Assembly (NCBI GenBank): GCA_051880395.1
Contig: JBJENW010000262.1
Span: 1 to 49,208, forward strand
Reading direction: 5' to 3'
Length of the DNA stretch: 49,208 nt
Source: JBJENW01 sp051880395
Lineage (GTDB): Bacteria; Bacillota; Clostridia; Lachnospirales; Lachnospiraceae
The notes below the pieces were generated by a model, which did not search any database, was not told where the DNA came from, and was given only the letters and a program-made list of their open reading frames with translations. Position 1 is the first letter of the stretch, and every line of letters starts with the position of its first letter. This document shows positions 8,315 through 16,170 of this stretch, piece by piece. Made by a program: the position numbers and the translations under genes.

Positions 8315-9541
8315 CTACTCGCCCTCCTGCTCACGAAACGTCTCTATTTTCTCCACGCAAGCCAAAATCTGTCCGTCTTTCACATGAATCCGAACCGTTT
8401 CTTTCGGTTCTGCCTGCGTCACACTCGAAAGAGTTTTCCCATTTTCTTTTGTCACCACTGCATATCCCTCCTGCATTTTTTTCAATGGTGACAAGCCGTC
8501 TAATTGTCCGGCATACAGCTGCAGCATATGTCGCTTCCTTTGAATCACCTGCTCCATGCACGTTTTCAATTGTACTTCCTTTTCCTGCAAAAAGCGCCGC
8601 TTTTCTGCTAATTGACGCGCAGGTTTCTGATAAGAAAGCTGCATGGCATACCCTTCGAGCCGTTCTTTTGTCTCCCTTACTTTTTGCTGCGTCAGCATAC
8701 GCATCTGCTGAAAGTATCCTGCCAGCACGGCATCAAACTGATGAACGTCATACACGGCAAGTTCCGCAGCTGCTGACGGGGTCGGTGCCCGAAGATCCGC
8801 CACAAAATCCGAAATGGTTACATCGGTCTGATGTCCGACTGCAGAGATCACCGGAATTTGGCATTCAAAAATCGCTCGTGCCACGATTTCCTCATTAAAC
8901 GCCCACAGATCTTCTATGGAACCGCCGCCGCGTCCAACAATGATAACATCCACTTGTTGCTTTTCCAACGCCCGAATTCCACGCACCACGCTCTCAGCTG
9001 CACCTTCTCCCTGCACTTTTGCCGGATAAAGCAATAGCTGAACATATGGGTTTCGACGCGCTGTGATATTCCGAATATCCTGAATAGCCGCCCCGGTAGG
9101 CGCGGTGACCACACCAATCGTCCGTGCAAAATGCGGAATTGGCTGTTTATATTGTTCCGCAAACATCCCCATTTCTTCCAAACGGTGTTTGAGTTCTTCA
9201 AAACGCTGATATAAAACACCTAATCCATCCCGCTTGATTTTTCTTGCATATAACTGATAGACACCGTCCCTCTCATAAACGTCAATGGTTCCCGTGACGA
9301 TGACACTGTCACCGTTTTGCATCCGAAAGTCTAATCCATCCCGATTTCCCGCGAACATCACCGCACGCAGTGCACCACCATCGTCCTTCAACGTAAAATA
9401 AATATGACCGGACGAATGATATTTGCAATTAGAAATCTCTCCTTTGATGCTGATCTTTTTCAATAAGAAATCATTGGTAAACAAATTTCGAATATACGAA
9501 TTTACCTGTCCTACGGAATAAATCCGTTCTTCTCTTCTCAT
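8315..9541 (-). CDS. xseA: Exodeoxyribonuclease VII large subunit
   Basis: XseA is the catalytic subunit of exonuclease VII. The product is 408 aa, slightly short of the E. coli protein. An N-terminal OB-fold covers about 1-100 (YSVGQVNSYIRNLF). The catalytic core carries VVTAPTGAAIQDI, GRGGGSIEDLWAFNEE and SAVGHQTDVTI, then a coiled region follows. The start overlaps the nusB stop by four bases. Confidence 0.95.
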   Translation of the reverse strand: MRREERIYSVGQVNSYIRNLFTNDFLLKKISIKGEISNCKYHSSGHIYFTLKDDGGALRAVMFAGNRDGLDFRMQNGDSVIVTGTIDVYERDGVYQLYARKIKRDGLGVLYQRFEELKHRLEEMGMFAEQYKQPIPHFARTIGVVTAPTGAAIQDIRNITARRNPYVQLLLYPAKVQGEGAAESVVRGIRALEKQQVDVIIVGRGGGSIEDLWAFNEEIVARAIFECQIPVISAVGHQTDVTISDFVADLRAPTPSAAAELAVYDVHQFDAVLAGYFQQMRMLTQQKVRETKERLEGYAMQLSYQKPARQLAEKRRFLQEKEVQLKTCMEQVIQRKRHMLQLYAGQLDGLSPLKKMQEGYAVVTKENGKTLSSVTQAEPKETVRIHVKDGQILACVEKIETFREQEGE

Positions 9542-9945
9542 GCGAATTTTGCGAGAATCCCGTTTACAAAGGACGGAGATTCATCAGTTCCATATTTCTT
9601 CGCTAATTCTACCGCTTCGTTGATCGCAACCCCGGTCGGCACATCCTCTTCAAATTGAATCTCATAGACGGCCAGGCGAATCAATGTCAGATCTACTTTT
9701 CCCATACGACTCGTCTTCCATCGTTCTGCTACTTGATTGATCTTGTCATCGATTTCTTGTAAATGTGCCACAATGTCTTTAAATTTATGCTCAATATACT
9801 GCTGGTCCTGTTCGGTCCGCTTTGATTGGCTGTCGTCTATATCTTCAAAAAACAGTTCTAATTGTTGGGACACATCCTCCGTTGTATGAAATTCCACCCG
9901 GAAAAGCATCTTAAAAACCTGTTCTCTCAATTCTCTTCTACTCAT
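9538..9945 (-). CDS. nusB: Transcription antitermination factor NusB
   Basis: NusB with S10 (NusE) binds boxA RNA and promotes antitermination of rRNA operons. The product is 135 aa and all-helical, with SRRELREQVFKMLFRVEF at the start and the family motif AINEAVELAKKYGTDESPSF near the end. The start at 9945 follows AGGAGGAATGAA; the frame runs open to 9978 without a site. A terminator (10020-10043) separates it from yqhY, so the nusB-to-recN run needs read-through or a promoter I cannot identify. Confidence 0.94.
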   Translation of the reverse strand: MSRRELREQVFKMLFRVEFHTTEDVSQQLELFFEDIDDSQSKRTEQDQQYIEHKFKDIVAHLQEIDDKINQVAERWKTSRMGKVDLTLIRLAVYEIQFEEDVPTGVAINEAVELAKKYGTDESPSFVNGILAKFA

Positions 9946-10019
9946 TTCATTCCTCCTGATTATATGATGTACGCGCAAAATCTTTGGCCGTACATGATCT
10001 GTTTCCTTAGAAACAAGAA

Positions 10020-10043
10020 AAGGGTGCCTTTATAGACACCCTT
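10020..10043 (-). terminator. Intrinsic terminator after yqhY
   Basis: On the minus strand a 7-bp stem AAGGGTG/CACCCTT (10037-10043 with 10020-10026) closes a short loop and is followed by a T-rich run (CTTTTCTTG). It lies 34 bases past the yqhY stop and before nusB, so it probably trims rather than fully stops expression of nusB. Confidence 0.75.
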
Positions 10044-10076
10044 GATTATACTACAATTTATTCCATATAAAAAGTG

Positions 10077-10454
10077 CTATTTGCGTTTTTCCATTTCCAC
10101 ATTTACAATCCGTATGTCCACCTTCGCCACTTCTAATCCTGTCATCGTCTCAACTGCTGTCTTTACTCGCTCCTGAACCGTCGCCGAAACTTCCGGAATT
10201 CCGACACCATACGCGATATTGAGTGCCAGATACACACTCACGACATTTTCTGCCACTTCTACTTTTACGCCTTTTGATAAGTTTTTCATACCGAGTTTAC
10301 TTACCAGTTCATTTGTGATATTTCCCGCCATCGAGCTGACACCTTCGACTTCTGTTGCAGCCAGTCCTGCAATGATGGCCACCACTTCATCCGCGATTTT
10401 TACCTCGCCAAGCTTATCATCTTTTAAGCTGTATATTTTCCGATCCTCTGCCAT
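10077..10454 (-). CDS. yqhY: Asp23/Gls24 family envelope stress protein (YqhY type)
   Basis: Small cytoplasmic proteins of this family are linked in Bacillus to acetyl-CoA carboxylase control and cell-envelope homeostasis; their chemistry is unknown. The product is 125 aa. It shows the DUF322 pattern GEVKIADEVVAIIAGLAATEVEGVSSM and ends with SATVQERVKTAVETMTG, then VDIRIVNV. The ATG at 10454 lies 7 bases from AGGAGG. A good promoter precedes it and a terminator follows. Its place next to nusB matches Bacillus yqhY-nusB. Confidence 0.9.
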   Translation of the reverse strand: MAEDRKIYSLKDDKLGEVKIADEVVAIIAGLAATEVEGVSSMAGNITNELVSKLGMKNLSKGVKVEVAENVVSVYLALNIAYGVGIPEVSATVQERVKTAVETMTGLEVAKVDIRIVNVEMEKRK

Positions 10455-10486
10455 CGTCACGCCTCCTATTCGGTTTTTCTACTTCC

Positions 10487-10515
10487 ATTATAACAAAAAA
10501 CAGTTGGATTGCAAA
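10487..10515 (-). promoter_or_regulatory. Sigma-A promoter of yqhY
   Basis: The minus strand carries TTTGCA (10510-10515), a 17-base spacer and TATAAT (10487-10492), about 33 bases before the yqhY start. The -10 box is perfect and the -35 has 4 of 6 consensus bases. Confidence 0.72.
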
Positions 10516-10530
10516 TTTTTTCTGTCCGAA

Positions 10531-11151
10531 CTATCTTACCATCCCGATCCGGTCAAGCTTCCAATAACGAAACCCTGCTTTTGCAAGGATTTTATCTCTG
10601 GATACAAATTGAAACGTTTCTGCTTCTTTCTCTGTAGATGCCTTTCCATACTTCAATGCTTCTCCTGCCCAATAGCGTGCATCCAAAGAATCATTGCGGT
10701 TATCCCCAAGCATCAGATAACAGTCGTCTGGCACTTGAAACTCAAATCCGTCGTTTGCGACTGTCCACTCCTCTTTTAAATATGATTCTTTCAGTGGTTC
10801 TTTTGCATCATTGATATAAATTTTTCCGCTCGAAATCCGCACCGTTTCTCCCGGCAATCCGATCACCCGTTTGATAAATGTTTTTTTCTCGTTCACCGGA
10901 TATTTGAAAATAACGATGTCCTGTCGTTCAGGCCCCGATTGCAGATACGCCAGGCGATTTCCGATGACTCTGTCTTTTTCCATGATCGTATTTTCCATAG
11001 AGCCTGTCGGAATTTCTGCACTATAAATCACACATCGATTCAATAACAGCGAAGCTGCGATCGCAATCACAAACAAACGAATCCAGCTAAAAATCTCTTT
11101 TCTTATCTCTTGTTTTTTGTTCCCATTTTCCTGTTGTTTCTTTTCCTGCAT
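10531..11151 (-). CDS. lepB: Type I signal peptidase (tandem copy 2)
   Basis: The enzyme cleaves signal peptides of exported proteins at the outer face of the membrane. The product is 206 aa. One N-terminal membrane segment covers about 21-42. The catalytic Ser lies in PTGSMEN, the Lys in FIKRVIGLPGETV, and the conserved GDNRNDSLDARYW near the end. It lies 11 bases after a close paralogue (11163-11753), with near-identical wording across the catalytic region, so this is a local duplication. No terminator is visible between it and the promoter of yqhY. Confidence 0.94.
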   Translation of the reverse strand: MQEKKQQENGNKKQEIRKEIFSWIRLFVIAIAASLLLNRCVIYSAEIPTGSMENTIMEKDRVIGNRLAYLQSGPERQDIVIFKYPVNEKKTFIKRVIGLPGETVRISSGKIYINDAKEPLKESYLKEEWTVANDGFEFQVPDDCYLMLGDNRNDSLDARYWAGEALKYGKASTEKEAETFQFVSRDKILAKAGFRYWKLDRIGMVR

Positions 11152-11162
11152 GATATGCCCCC

Positions 11163-11753
11163 TTAGTTTGTCTTATTCAGCCACTTAAATGGATACCAAT
11201 ATTTAAACTCCGCTTTCCCCAAAATTTTATCCTTCGAAACATATTGAAAGTTCTCCGCTTCCTCCTGTGTGGACGCCTTTCCATTTCCCAATGCCTCATC
11301 TGCCCAGTAGCGCGCATCCAAAGAGACATTACGGTTATCCCCGAGCATCAGATAACAATTCTCTGGAACATGAAATTCATACCCGTCATTTTCTACGGTC
11401 CATTCCTCTTTCAGATAAGTTTCTTCCAATGGTTCCTCTGAATCGTTGATATAAATTTTTCCGTCTGAAATCCGTACGGTTTCTCCTGGCAGTCCAATGA
11501 TTCGCTTGATAAAATTCGTGTCTTCATCTACCGGATACTTAAAAATAACCACATCCAACCGTTTCGGATTCTTTGTAATATAAGCCAGGCGGTTTCCGAT
11601 CAAACGATCCCCCGGTTTGATCAGATTTTCCATCGACGACGTCGGCACTTCTGCATTCACGATCACACATTTATTGATAAATAGTGAAATCACAAATACG
11701 ATCACAAGAAAACGCACCCAGCTAAAAATTTCTTTTTTCGTCTCGTCTTTCAT
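11163..11753 (-). CDS. lepB: Type I signal peptidase (tandem copy 1)
   Basis: It has the same role as the next gene. The product is 196 aa. The membrane segment lies at about 11-28, Ser in PTSSMEN, Lys in FIKRIIGLPGETV, and GDNRNVSLDARYW. The start at 11753 (MKDETKKEIFSW) has a strong AAGGAGGGG site inside the end of the upstream regulator gene. The frame runs to 11786, overlapping that gene. The two copies differ mostly in the N-terminal cytoplasmic part and the far C-terminus. A third, more distant signal peptidase sits at 30393-30971. Confidence 0.94.
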   Translation of the reverse strand: MKDETKKEIFSWVRFLVIVFVISLFINKCVIVNAEVPTSSMENLIKPGDRLIGNRLAYITKNPKRLDVVIFKYPVDEDTNFIKRIIGLPGETVRISDGKIYINDSEEPLEETYLKEEWTVENDGYEFHVPENCYLMLGDNRNVSLDARYWADEALGNGKASTQEEAENFQYVSKDKILGKAEFKYWYPFKWLNKTN

Positions 11754-11754
11754 C

Positions 11755-12873
11755 TTACCCCTCCTTCCTGGTATATTCCCCAGCATCCATTTCCAAATAA
11801 TGATGGTGTTTCATGTGGGAAATGACCATCATCGCAATCTTAAACGTCATGGCATCTTCAAATTTGCGGATATCCAGACCGATGATCTTTTCTAACCGTT
11901 CCAACCGGTACACTAACGTATTCCGATGAATATAAAGTTGTCTGGCTGTCTCGGAAATGTTTAGATTATTTTCAAAGAACTTCTGGATCGTCACCATGGT
12001 CTCTTCATCAAATACATCTGGAATTTTTTCTCCAAACACTTCTTTTACAAACATATCGCATAAGCTCATCGGCAGCTGATAGATCAAACGTCCGATTCCC
12101 AACCGCGCATAAGATACTACATCGCTCTGCGCATAAAAAATACTGCCGACTTCTAATGCCATTTTTGCTTCCTGATAAGAGCGTGTCAACTCCGGCAGTT
12201 CCGTCACACAATTTCCAAATCCGACACGGACACGGACCATGGCTTCTGTCTGAATATTGTCCACGATCATTTTTGCAAGATCCATATAGTCATCTTCTGT
12301 CTTCATATCCGAGACATCTTTGACAAGAATCACACTTTTTTCGTCTAATTCTGTTACAAAATCTTTCGTTTTTGTCATAAACAGATTTTTGATCAGTTCC
12401 ATGATCATGCTTTCCTTATGTCCATTATGCACTTCGATCACATATACCATACGTTTCGCTTGGTCAATATGAAGTTTTTTCGCTTTATTGTAAATATCAA
12501 CAACCAGCATATTCCCCAGTAAAATATTCTGAATAAAATTATTTCGGTCGAATTGCTCCCGATAGGATAATGCTATGGTACGAATCTGACAAACAGCGAG
12601 TCGTCCGATCATATAGGATTCTTCTCCCGACGCGCGCACAAGTAAAATGTATTCCATTTCATTTTCGACCACAACTTTAAAGAAATGGCACCCTGCAAGC
12701 ATCTGACTCTCCGCCATGGATTCCGCAAAACTGCACACCGCGCTTTCCATGTTTTCTTCCGGCTCAAATGTATTCGCGATCAGCTTTCCTTTTTCACTGT
12801 AAAGACAGAGGTCTACCCGCGTGATTTCTTTGATTTCTTCTAAGCAAACTTGAAATTTGTGATTTGATAACAT
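11755..12873 (-). CDS. PucR/CdaR-type helix-turn-helix regulator
   Basis: Proteins of this class often sense sugar acids or nucleobases and activate nearby genes. The product is 372 aa. The C-terminal HTH (about 315-365) is typical of the family: FFENNLNISETARQLYIHRN, then TLVYRLERLEKIIGLD. The middle resembles a GGDEF-like CdaR fold without catalytic motifs. The N-terminal 120 residues may be a GAF-like sensor, which is an inference. The ATG at 12873 follows TTGGAG; the TTG at 12885 overlaps it. It sits directly downstream of the ATPase gene at 12976, so it may control sugar import. Its effector is unknown. Confidence 0.82.
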   Translation of the reverse strand: MLSNHKFQVCLEEIKEITRVDLCLYSEKGKLIANTFEPEENMESAVCSFAESMAESQMLAGCHFFKVVVENEMEYILLVRASGEESYMIGRLAVCQIRTIALSYREQFDRNNFIQNILLGNMLVVDIYNKAKKLHIDQAKRMVYVIEVHNGHKESMIMELIKNLFMTKTKDFVTELDEKSVILVKDVSDMKTEDDYMDLAKMIVDNIQTEAMVRVRVGFGNCVTELPELTRSYQEAKMALEVGSIFYAQSDVVSYARLGIGRLIYQLPMSLCDMFVKEVFGEKIPDVFDEETMVTIQKFFENNLNISETARQLYIHRNTLVYRLERLEKIIGLDIRKFEDAMTFKIAMMVISHMKHHHYLEMDAGEYTRKEG

Positions 12874-12921
12874 ATTTTTCTCCAACTTCTTTTCATCATG
12901 TAAGTACTCTCATTATACAAC

Positions 12922-12959
12922 AAAAAGGTCAGGAAAGCAAACGCTTCCCCGACCTTTTT
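12922..12959. terminator. Strong bidirectional terminator between the ABC ATPase and PucR-type regulator genes
   Basis: AAAAAGGTC at 12922-12930 pairs with GACCTTTTT at 12951-12959. Further pairs (GGAAAGC with GCTTCC) close a short AAAC loop. T-runs flank the stem on both strands. It lies just after the ATPase stop at 12976. The regulator gene at 12873 must therefore have its own promoter or depend on read-through. Confidence 0.88.
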
Positions 12960-12975
12960 ATGCTTTTTTCACAGA

Positions 12976-14088
12976 CTAGTTTGCAATTGCCTGCTCTGTC
13001 TCTTTATCAAACACATGTACTTTGCCCGGATCAAATGCAAGACGAATCTTGTCACCGATACGTGCTGGAGTTCTGGAATCTACTCTTGCTGTCATTTCAA
13101 CACCAGCTACTTCAAAGTGTAATAATACTTCAGAACCTAATAATTCATAACCAGTTACCGTAGATTCTACGATACTGTCTTTGAATGTTTCCACCTTGAT
13201 TTGAGAGTCATCGATATCATCCGGACGAATACCCATGATAACCGTCTTACCTGCATAGTTTCCTTCGATCACTTTCTTTGCTTTTGCTGGAGGTAATACC
13301 AGAGAGAAGCCACCATATGTCAATGTAACTTTTTCTCCTTCTACATTTACCTTTGCATCTACTACGTTCATCTGAGGTGTTCCGATGAACTGTGCTACGA
13401 ACAGGTTATCCGGTTCGTCATATAATTTCTTCGGAGAATCTACCTGCATGATCTGACCATCTTTTAATACTACGATTCTGGTTCCCAGTGTCATAGCCTC
13501 TGTCTGGTCATGTGTTACGTAGATGATGGTTGCGCCCAGTCTTCTATGTAATGCAGAAATTTCGGAACGCATCTGAACTCTTAATTTTGCATCCAAGTTG
13601 GAAAGTGGCTCATCCATCAGGAATACTTTCGGATTACGTACGATCGCACGTCCCATGGCAACACGCTGTCTCTGACCACCGGACAATGCCTTCGGTTTAC
13701 GCTGTAATAATTTGTCCAGATCCAGGATCTTAGCTGCTTCTTTTACTTTTTTATCAATTTCATCCTTTGGTACTTTTCTTAATTTCAGACCAAATGCCAT
13801 GTTATCATACACTGTCATATGTGGATACAAAGCGTAGTTCTGGAATACCATCGCGATATCTCTGTCCTTCGGCTCTACGTCATTTACGACTCTTCCGTCG
13901 ATGGATAATTCTCCCTCAGAGATTTCTTCCAGACCTGCAACCATACGAAGTGTAGTAGATTTTCCACATCCAGATGGTCCTACAAAGATGATAAACTCTT
14001 TGTCCTGAATCTCAAGGTTGAAATCCTTAACTGCTTCGAATCCATTCGGATATCTTTTATAAATATGTTTCAGTGATAAACTTGCCAT
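12976..14088 (-). CDS. ugpC: MsmX/UgpC-type ABC transporter ATPase (sugar import)
   Basis: ATPases of this type energise several carbohydrate ABC importers in Firmicutes, often from a solitary gene. The product is 370 aa. Walker A GPSGCGKST lies at about 38-46, the signature LSGGQRQRVAMGRAIV at about 135-150, Walker B VFLMDEP and the H-loop YVTHDQTEAM follow, and C-terminal OB/TOBE regulatory domains end it. No permease or binding protein is nearby, which supports a shared, multi-transporter role. A terminator follows it. Upstream lie a dyad operator candidate and a -10 box without a good -35. Confidence 0.93.
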   Translation of the reverse strand: MASLSLKHIYKRYPNGFEAVKDFNLEIQDKEFIIFVGPSGCGKSTTLRMVAGLEEISEGELSIDGRVVNDVEPKDRDIAMVFQNYALYPHMTVYDNMAFGLKLRKVPKDEIDKKVKEAAKILDLDKLLQRKPKALSGGQRQRVAMGRAIVRNPKVFLMDEPLSNLDAKLRVQMRSEISALHRRLGATIIYVTHDQTEAMTLGTRIVVLKDGQIMQVDSPKKLYDEPDNLFVAQFIGTPQMNVVDAKVNVEGEKVTLTYGGFSLVLPPAKAKKVIEGNYAGKTVIMGIRPDDIDDSQIKVETFKDSIVESTVTGYELLGSEVLLHFEVAGVEMTARVDSRTPARIGDKIRLAFDPGKVHVFDKETEQAIAN

Positions 14089-14154
14089 TACTTTATGCCC
14101 TCCTGCTCATTATATGTTTTTGCTGCCTTTCTGACAGTCATTTAAGATAGTTTT

Positions 14155-14210
14155 ACTATACCTTATTTGGCTTTTGAGGGCTATACGTTGATTGAACAAA
14201 CATTTGCTCA
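14155..14210 (-). promoter_or_regulatory. Candidate operator and -10 box upstream of the ABC ATPase gene
   Basis: TGAACAAACATTTGCTCA at 14193-14210 is an 18-bp dyad (TGA-N-CAA, four bases, TTG-N-TCA). A TATAGT -10-like box (minus strand, 14155-14160) lies 33 bases downstream of it and about 67 bases before the start codon. No recognisable -35 precedes it. A weak -35 with an upstream dyad fits an activated promoter. The binding protein is unknown; the adjacent PucR-type regulator is one candidate. Confidence 0.4.
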
Positions 14211-14306
14211 TTTTCTTGTCATAACTGCCAAAGGTTTTTGTTGTTTTCCCTTTTTTCGTTATTTTGACAGGATTTTACGAATTCTTTGTACGATTTAACG
14301 AAAAAA

Positions 14307-14948
14307 TTACAATTTGGAATAGCCAAACCCGTTTACCATCGCTTCAACCGGAATCCCTTTTTTACAAAACGGACAATCCAGCCGTGTATAAGATGAATAA
14401 TTCGGTACATCATCGCCATCGAAAACAGATTCGACCGGCATATCGTTCACTTCGCTGATCGTACTGAATACTGACGCAACGGCTTCTACGATCCCTCCAT
14501 AATACCGGACACATTCTACTGCACGTTGTACGCTTGCACCGGTCGTTGTCGTACCGAGAAGCAGGACAACGTGTTTTTTCCGGATCGATGGCGCGATGTT
14601 GTCGCGAAACATCAATTGATTGCTGGAATTATATTCCGGCGTTACGACATAGATTGTCTCATGCATATTATTTGTAAGGAAATTCCGGTTTTCGAATTCC
14701 TCCGCTAAAAATGCTCCGATCACTTCGGTTCCATCCAGACAAACAATGGTATCCACGCACATCGTCGGATGATATCGCTGCACCAAAAGTTCCGCAACGG
14801 ATTTTGCCTCGTTGACACGTGTTTTTAAACTTGTGACATCCACGTAATAATTGATGTGTGAATTACATGTTGCAAAATGTCCCGGAATGGCATGTACTGC
14901 CACCTTATTACTTCCTTTTGCATAAAATTTGATACTTCTTTCTTCCAT
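14307..14948 (-). CDS. Phosphoribosyltransferase-fold protein with Cys-pair tail
   Basis: It resembles orotate phosphoribosyltransferase-type proteins. The product is 213 aa. A PRTase-like strand-loop lies at about 133-146 (HVVLLLGTTTTGAS), matching the PRPP-binding loop but lacking the usual acidic pair, with LLG where most enzymes have VDD or EDV. A Cys pair CPFCKKG near residue 195 may bind zinc. The upstream part contains CVDTIVCLDGTEVIGAFLA, a substrate-pocket-like stretch. The start at 14948 (MEERSIKFYAKG) follows AAGGAAGAGG; the frame extends to 15032 through the dut stop region without a site. The substrate is unknown; dUTPase and ribonucleotide reductase genes lie upstream. Confidence 0.75.
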   Translation of the reverse strand: MEERSIKFYAKGSNKVAVHAIPGHFATCNSHINYYVDVTSLKTRVNEAKSVAELLVQRYHPTMCVDTIVCLDGTEVIGAFLAEEFENRNFLTNNMHETIYVVTPEYNSSNQLMFRDNIAPSIRKKHVVLLLGTTTTGASVQRAVECVRYYGGIVEAVASVFSTISEVNDMPVESVFDGDDVPNYSSYTRLDCPFCKKGIPVEAMVNGFGYSKL

Positions 14949-15037
14949 ATACGCCTCTTCCTTTCTTTTTGTGCAGATTTCCATATGAAACAATATAGAC
15001 TGCGGCAGCAAAAAGCAAAGGTCTGGGCGCAAAAAAC

Positions 15038-15484
15038 TTATTTTACGCCCGTCGTTCCAAAACCGCCGCGATTTTCGTTTCCAAGACTTTCTACTTCCTC
15101 AAACTGAATCTGTGGCTGATTTTCTACAATACGGAACTGACAGATGCGGTCATTTGCCTGTATTATGGTATCTTTTGTCGCATACACCGGCATCCGCCAC
15201 ATATCTTCATCCCCACAATAGCTGCCATCGATGATTCCGCAGCTGTTTACCTGGATGAGACCATAATTTTTAAATGTAGAGCTGCGCGGTACGATATGTG
15301 CTTCGTACCCTTCTGGCAGCTCCATCGCCACTCCGAGAGGAATCAGTTTAAATTCTCCCTTTTTTAATTCCACAGTCTCCATCGCCCGCAGATCAATCCA
15401 GTCTGATTTTCCATCTATATATCTTAATTTTTCGACATGTTCGCCAAAATACTTTATTCTGATTTTTTCTGTTCTTTTCTTCAT
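15038..15484 (-). CDS. dut: dUTP diphosphatase (trimeric dUTPase)
   Basis: The enzyme hydrolyses dUTP to dUMP and pyrophosphate, keeping uracil out of DNA and feeding thymidylate synthesis. The product is 148 aa. All five motifs can be seen: DLRA, PRSSTFKNYGL, GIIDGSYCGDE, DRICQFRI and the C-terminal RGGFGTTG. The SYCGDE version of motif 3 and the SSTF version of motif 2 differ slightly from the textbook forms. It follows nrdD-nrdG, grouping dNTP genes, but is separated from nrdG by a family A repeat. Confidence 0.92.
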   Translation of the reverse strand: MKKRTEKIRIKYFGEHVEKLRYIDGKSDWIDLRAMETVELKKGEFKLIPLGVAMELPEGYEAHIVPRSSTFKNYGLIQVNSCGIIDGSYCGDEDMWRMPVYATKDTIIQANDRICQFRIVENQPQIQFEEVESLGNENRGGFGTTGVK

Positions 15485-15513
15485 ATTGCTCTTCTTTCCT
15501 CTTTTCCATCTTT

Positions 15514-15640
15514 ATGTTCTCTTGGAATCTCCCTTGCGCCCGCTTTTGCGGCTGATTTTTCGCCAGATGCACACAAATTTTACGAACACACCTCTCATAA
15601 ATTTGTGCATATCCGACAAATGATCATCTCACGAAAAATC
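15514..15640. repeat. Family A palindromic repeat, diverged copy
   Basis: This non-coding element lies between nrdG and dut. Its left side matches one arm of the copy at 28469-28631 base for base over most of about 67 positions (ATGTTCTCTTGGAATCTCCC and onward). Its right side, read on the opposite strand, matches the other arm, with GTGAGATGAT and TGCACAAATTTATGAG. The outer right end is lost or diverged past about 15640. It can fold on itself around the centre near 15584. Confidence 0.8.
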
Positions 15641-15663
15641 CAAAAATATTTCGAGTGTACCTC

Positions 15664-16158
15664 CTACTCACAGTGTAATACAATTTGATCTTCTGCTTTT
15701 CTTGTCTGTTTCACATCAATGACCCGTTGATTTGTGCTTCCACGCCACTTCAGCTGAATATCCCGTTTTTCTTCTTCGTATCTGCCATCTACAAGCACAT
15801 CTACATACTGCATCACGGGAAGATTTTGTATTTCCTCATAACGAAATCCTGTATACATCCAGATCGTTTTCTCTGGAAACCTGGTATGGATGCTCTCTGC
15901 CAGAGCCTGAATCTGTGCCCGGTTATCGCAAAATAACGGATCCCCTCCGCTGAATGTGATACCAGATATATACGGCTTTTCCAGTTCGGCAAATAATTCC
16001 TGCTTTGCTGCCGCATCAAACGGCACGCCGCCATCCTTTGCCCAGGTGATTGGATTCTGGCAGCCCTTACAGTGATGGCTGCATCCTGCTACCCACAGGA
16101 CGACGCGCAAGCCGTCCCCATTCAACATATCTTCCTTTGTAATATTATGATAAAACAT
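15664..16158 (-). CDS. nrdG: Anaerobic ribonucleotide reductase activating protein
   Basis: NrdG is a radical SAM enzyme that makes the glycyl radical on NrdD. The product is 164 aa. The iron-sulfur cluster motif CSHHCKGC, the C-x3-C-x2-C of activases, lies at about 26-33. GGDPLF follows, as in SAM-binding loops. It begins 12 bases after the nrdD stop. Its start has a modest AAGAGGAAGC site. The family A repeat follows its stop. Confidence 0.95.
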   Translation of the reverse strand: MFYHNITKEDMLNGDGLRVVLWVAGCSHHCKGCQNPITWAKDGGVPFDAAAKQELFAELEKPYISGITFSGGDPLFCDNRAQIQALAESIHTRFPEKTIWMYTGFRYEEIQNLPVMQYVDVLVDGRYEEEKRDIQLKWRGSTNQRVIDVKQTRKAEDQIVLHCE

Positions 16159-16170
16159 AGCTTCCTCTTT

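Noticed and set aside
9961..10018. TATAAT just before nusB and an ATGTACG/CGTACAT inverted repeat
   Set aside because: A promoter using this -10 would start transcription in the ribosome site of nusB, and no -35 is present at 17 bases; I leave nusB's promoter undefined.
10531..11753. Possible frameshifted single signal peptidase gene
   Set aside because: Both frames are complete, with their own starts, ribosome sites, membrane segments and catalytic Ser and Lys; they are two genes.
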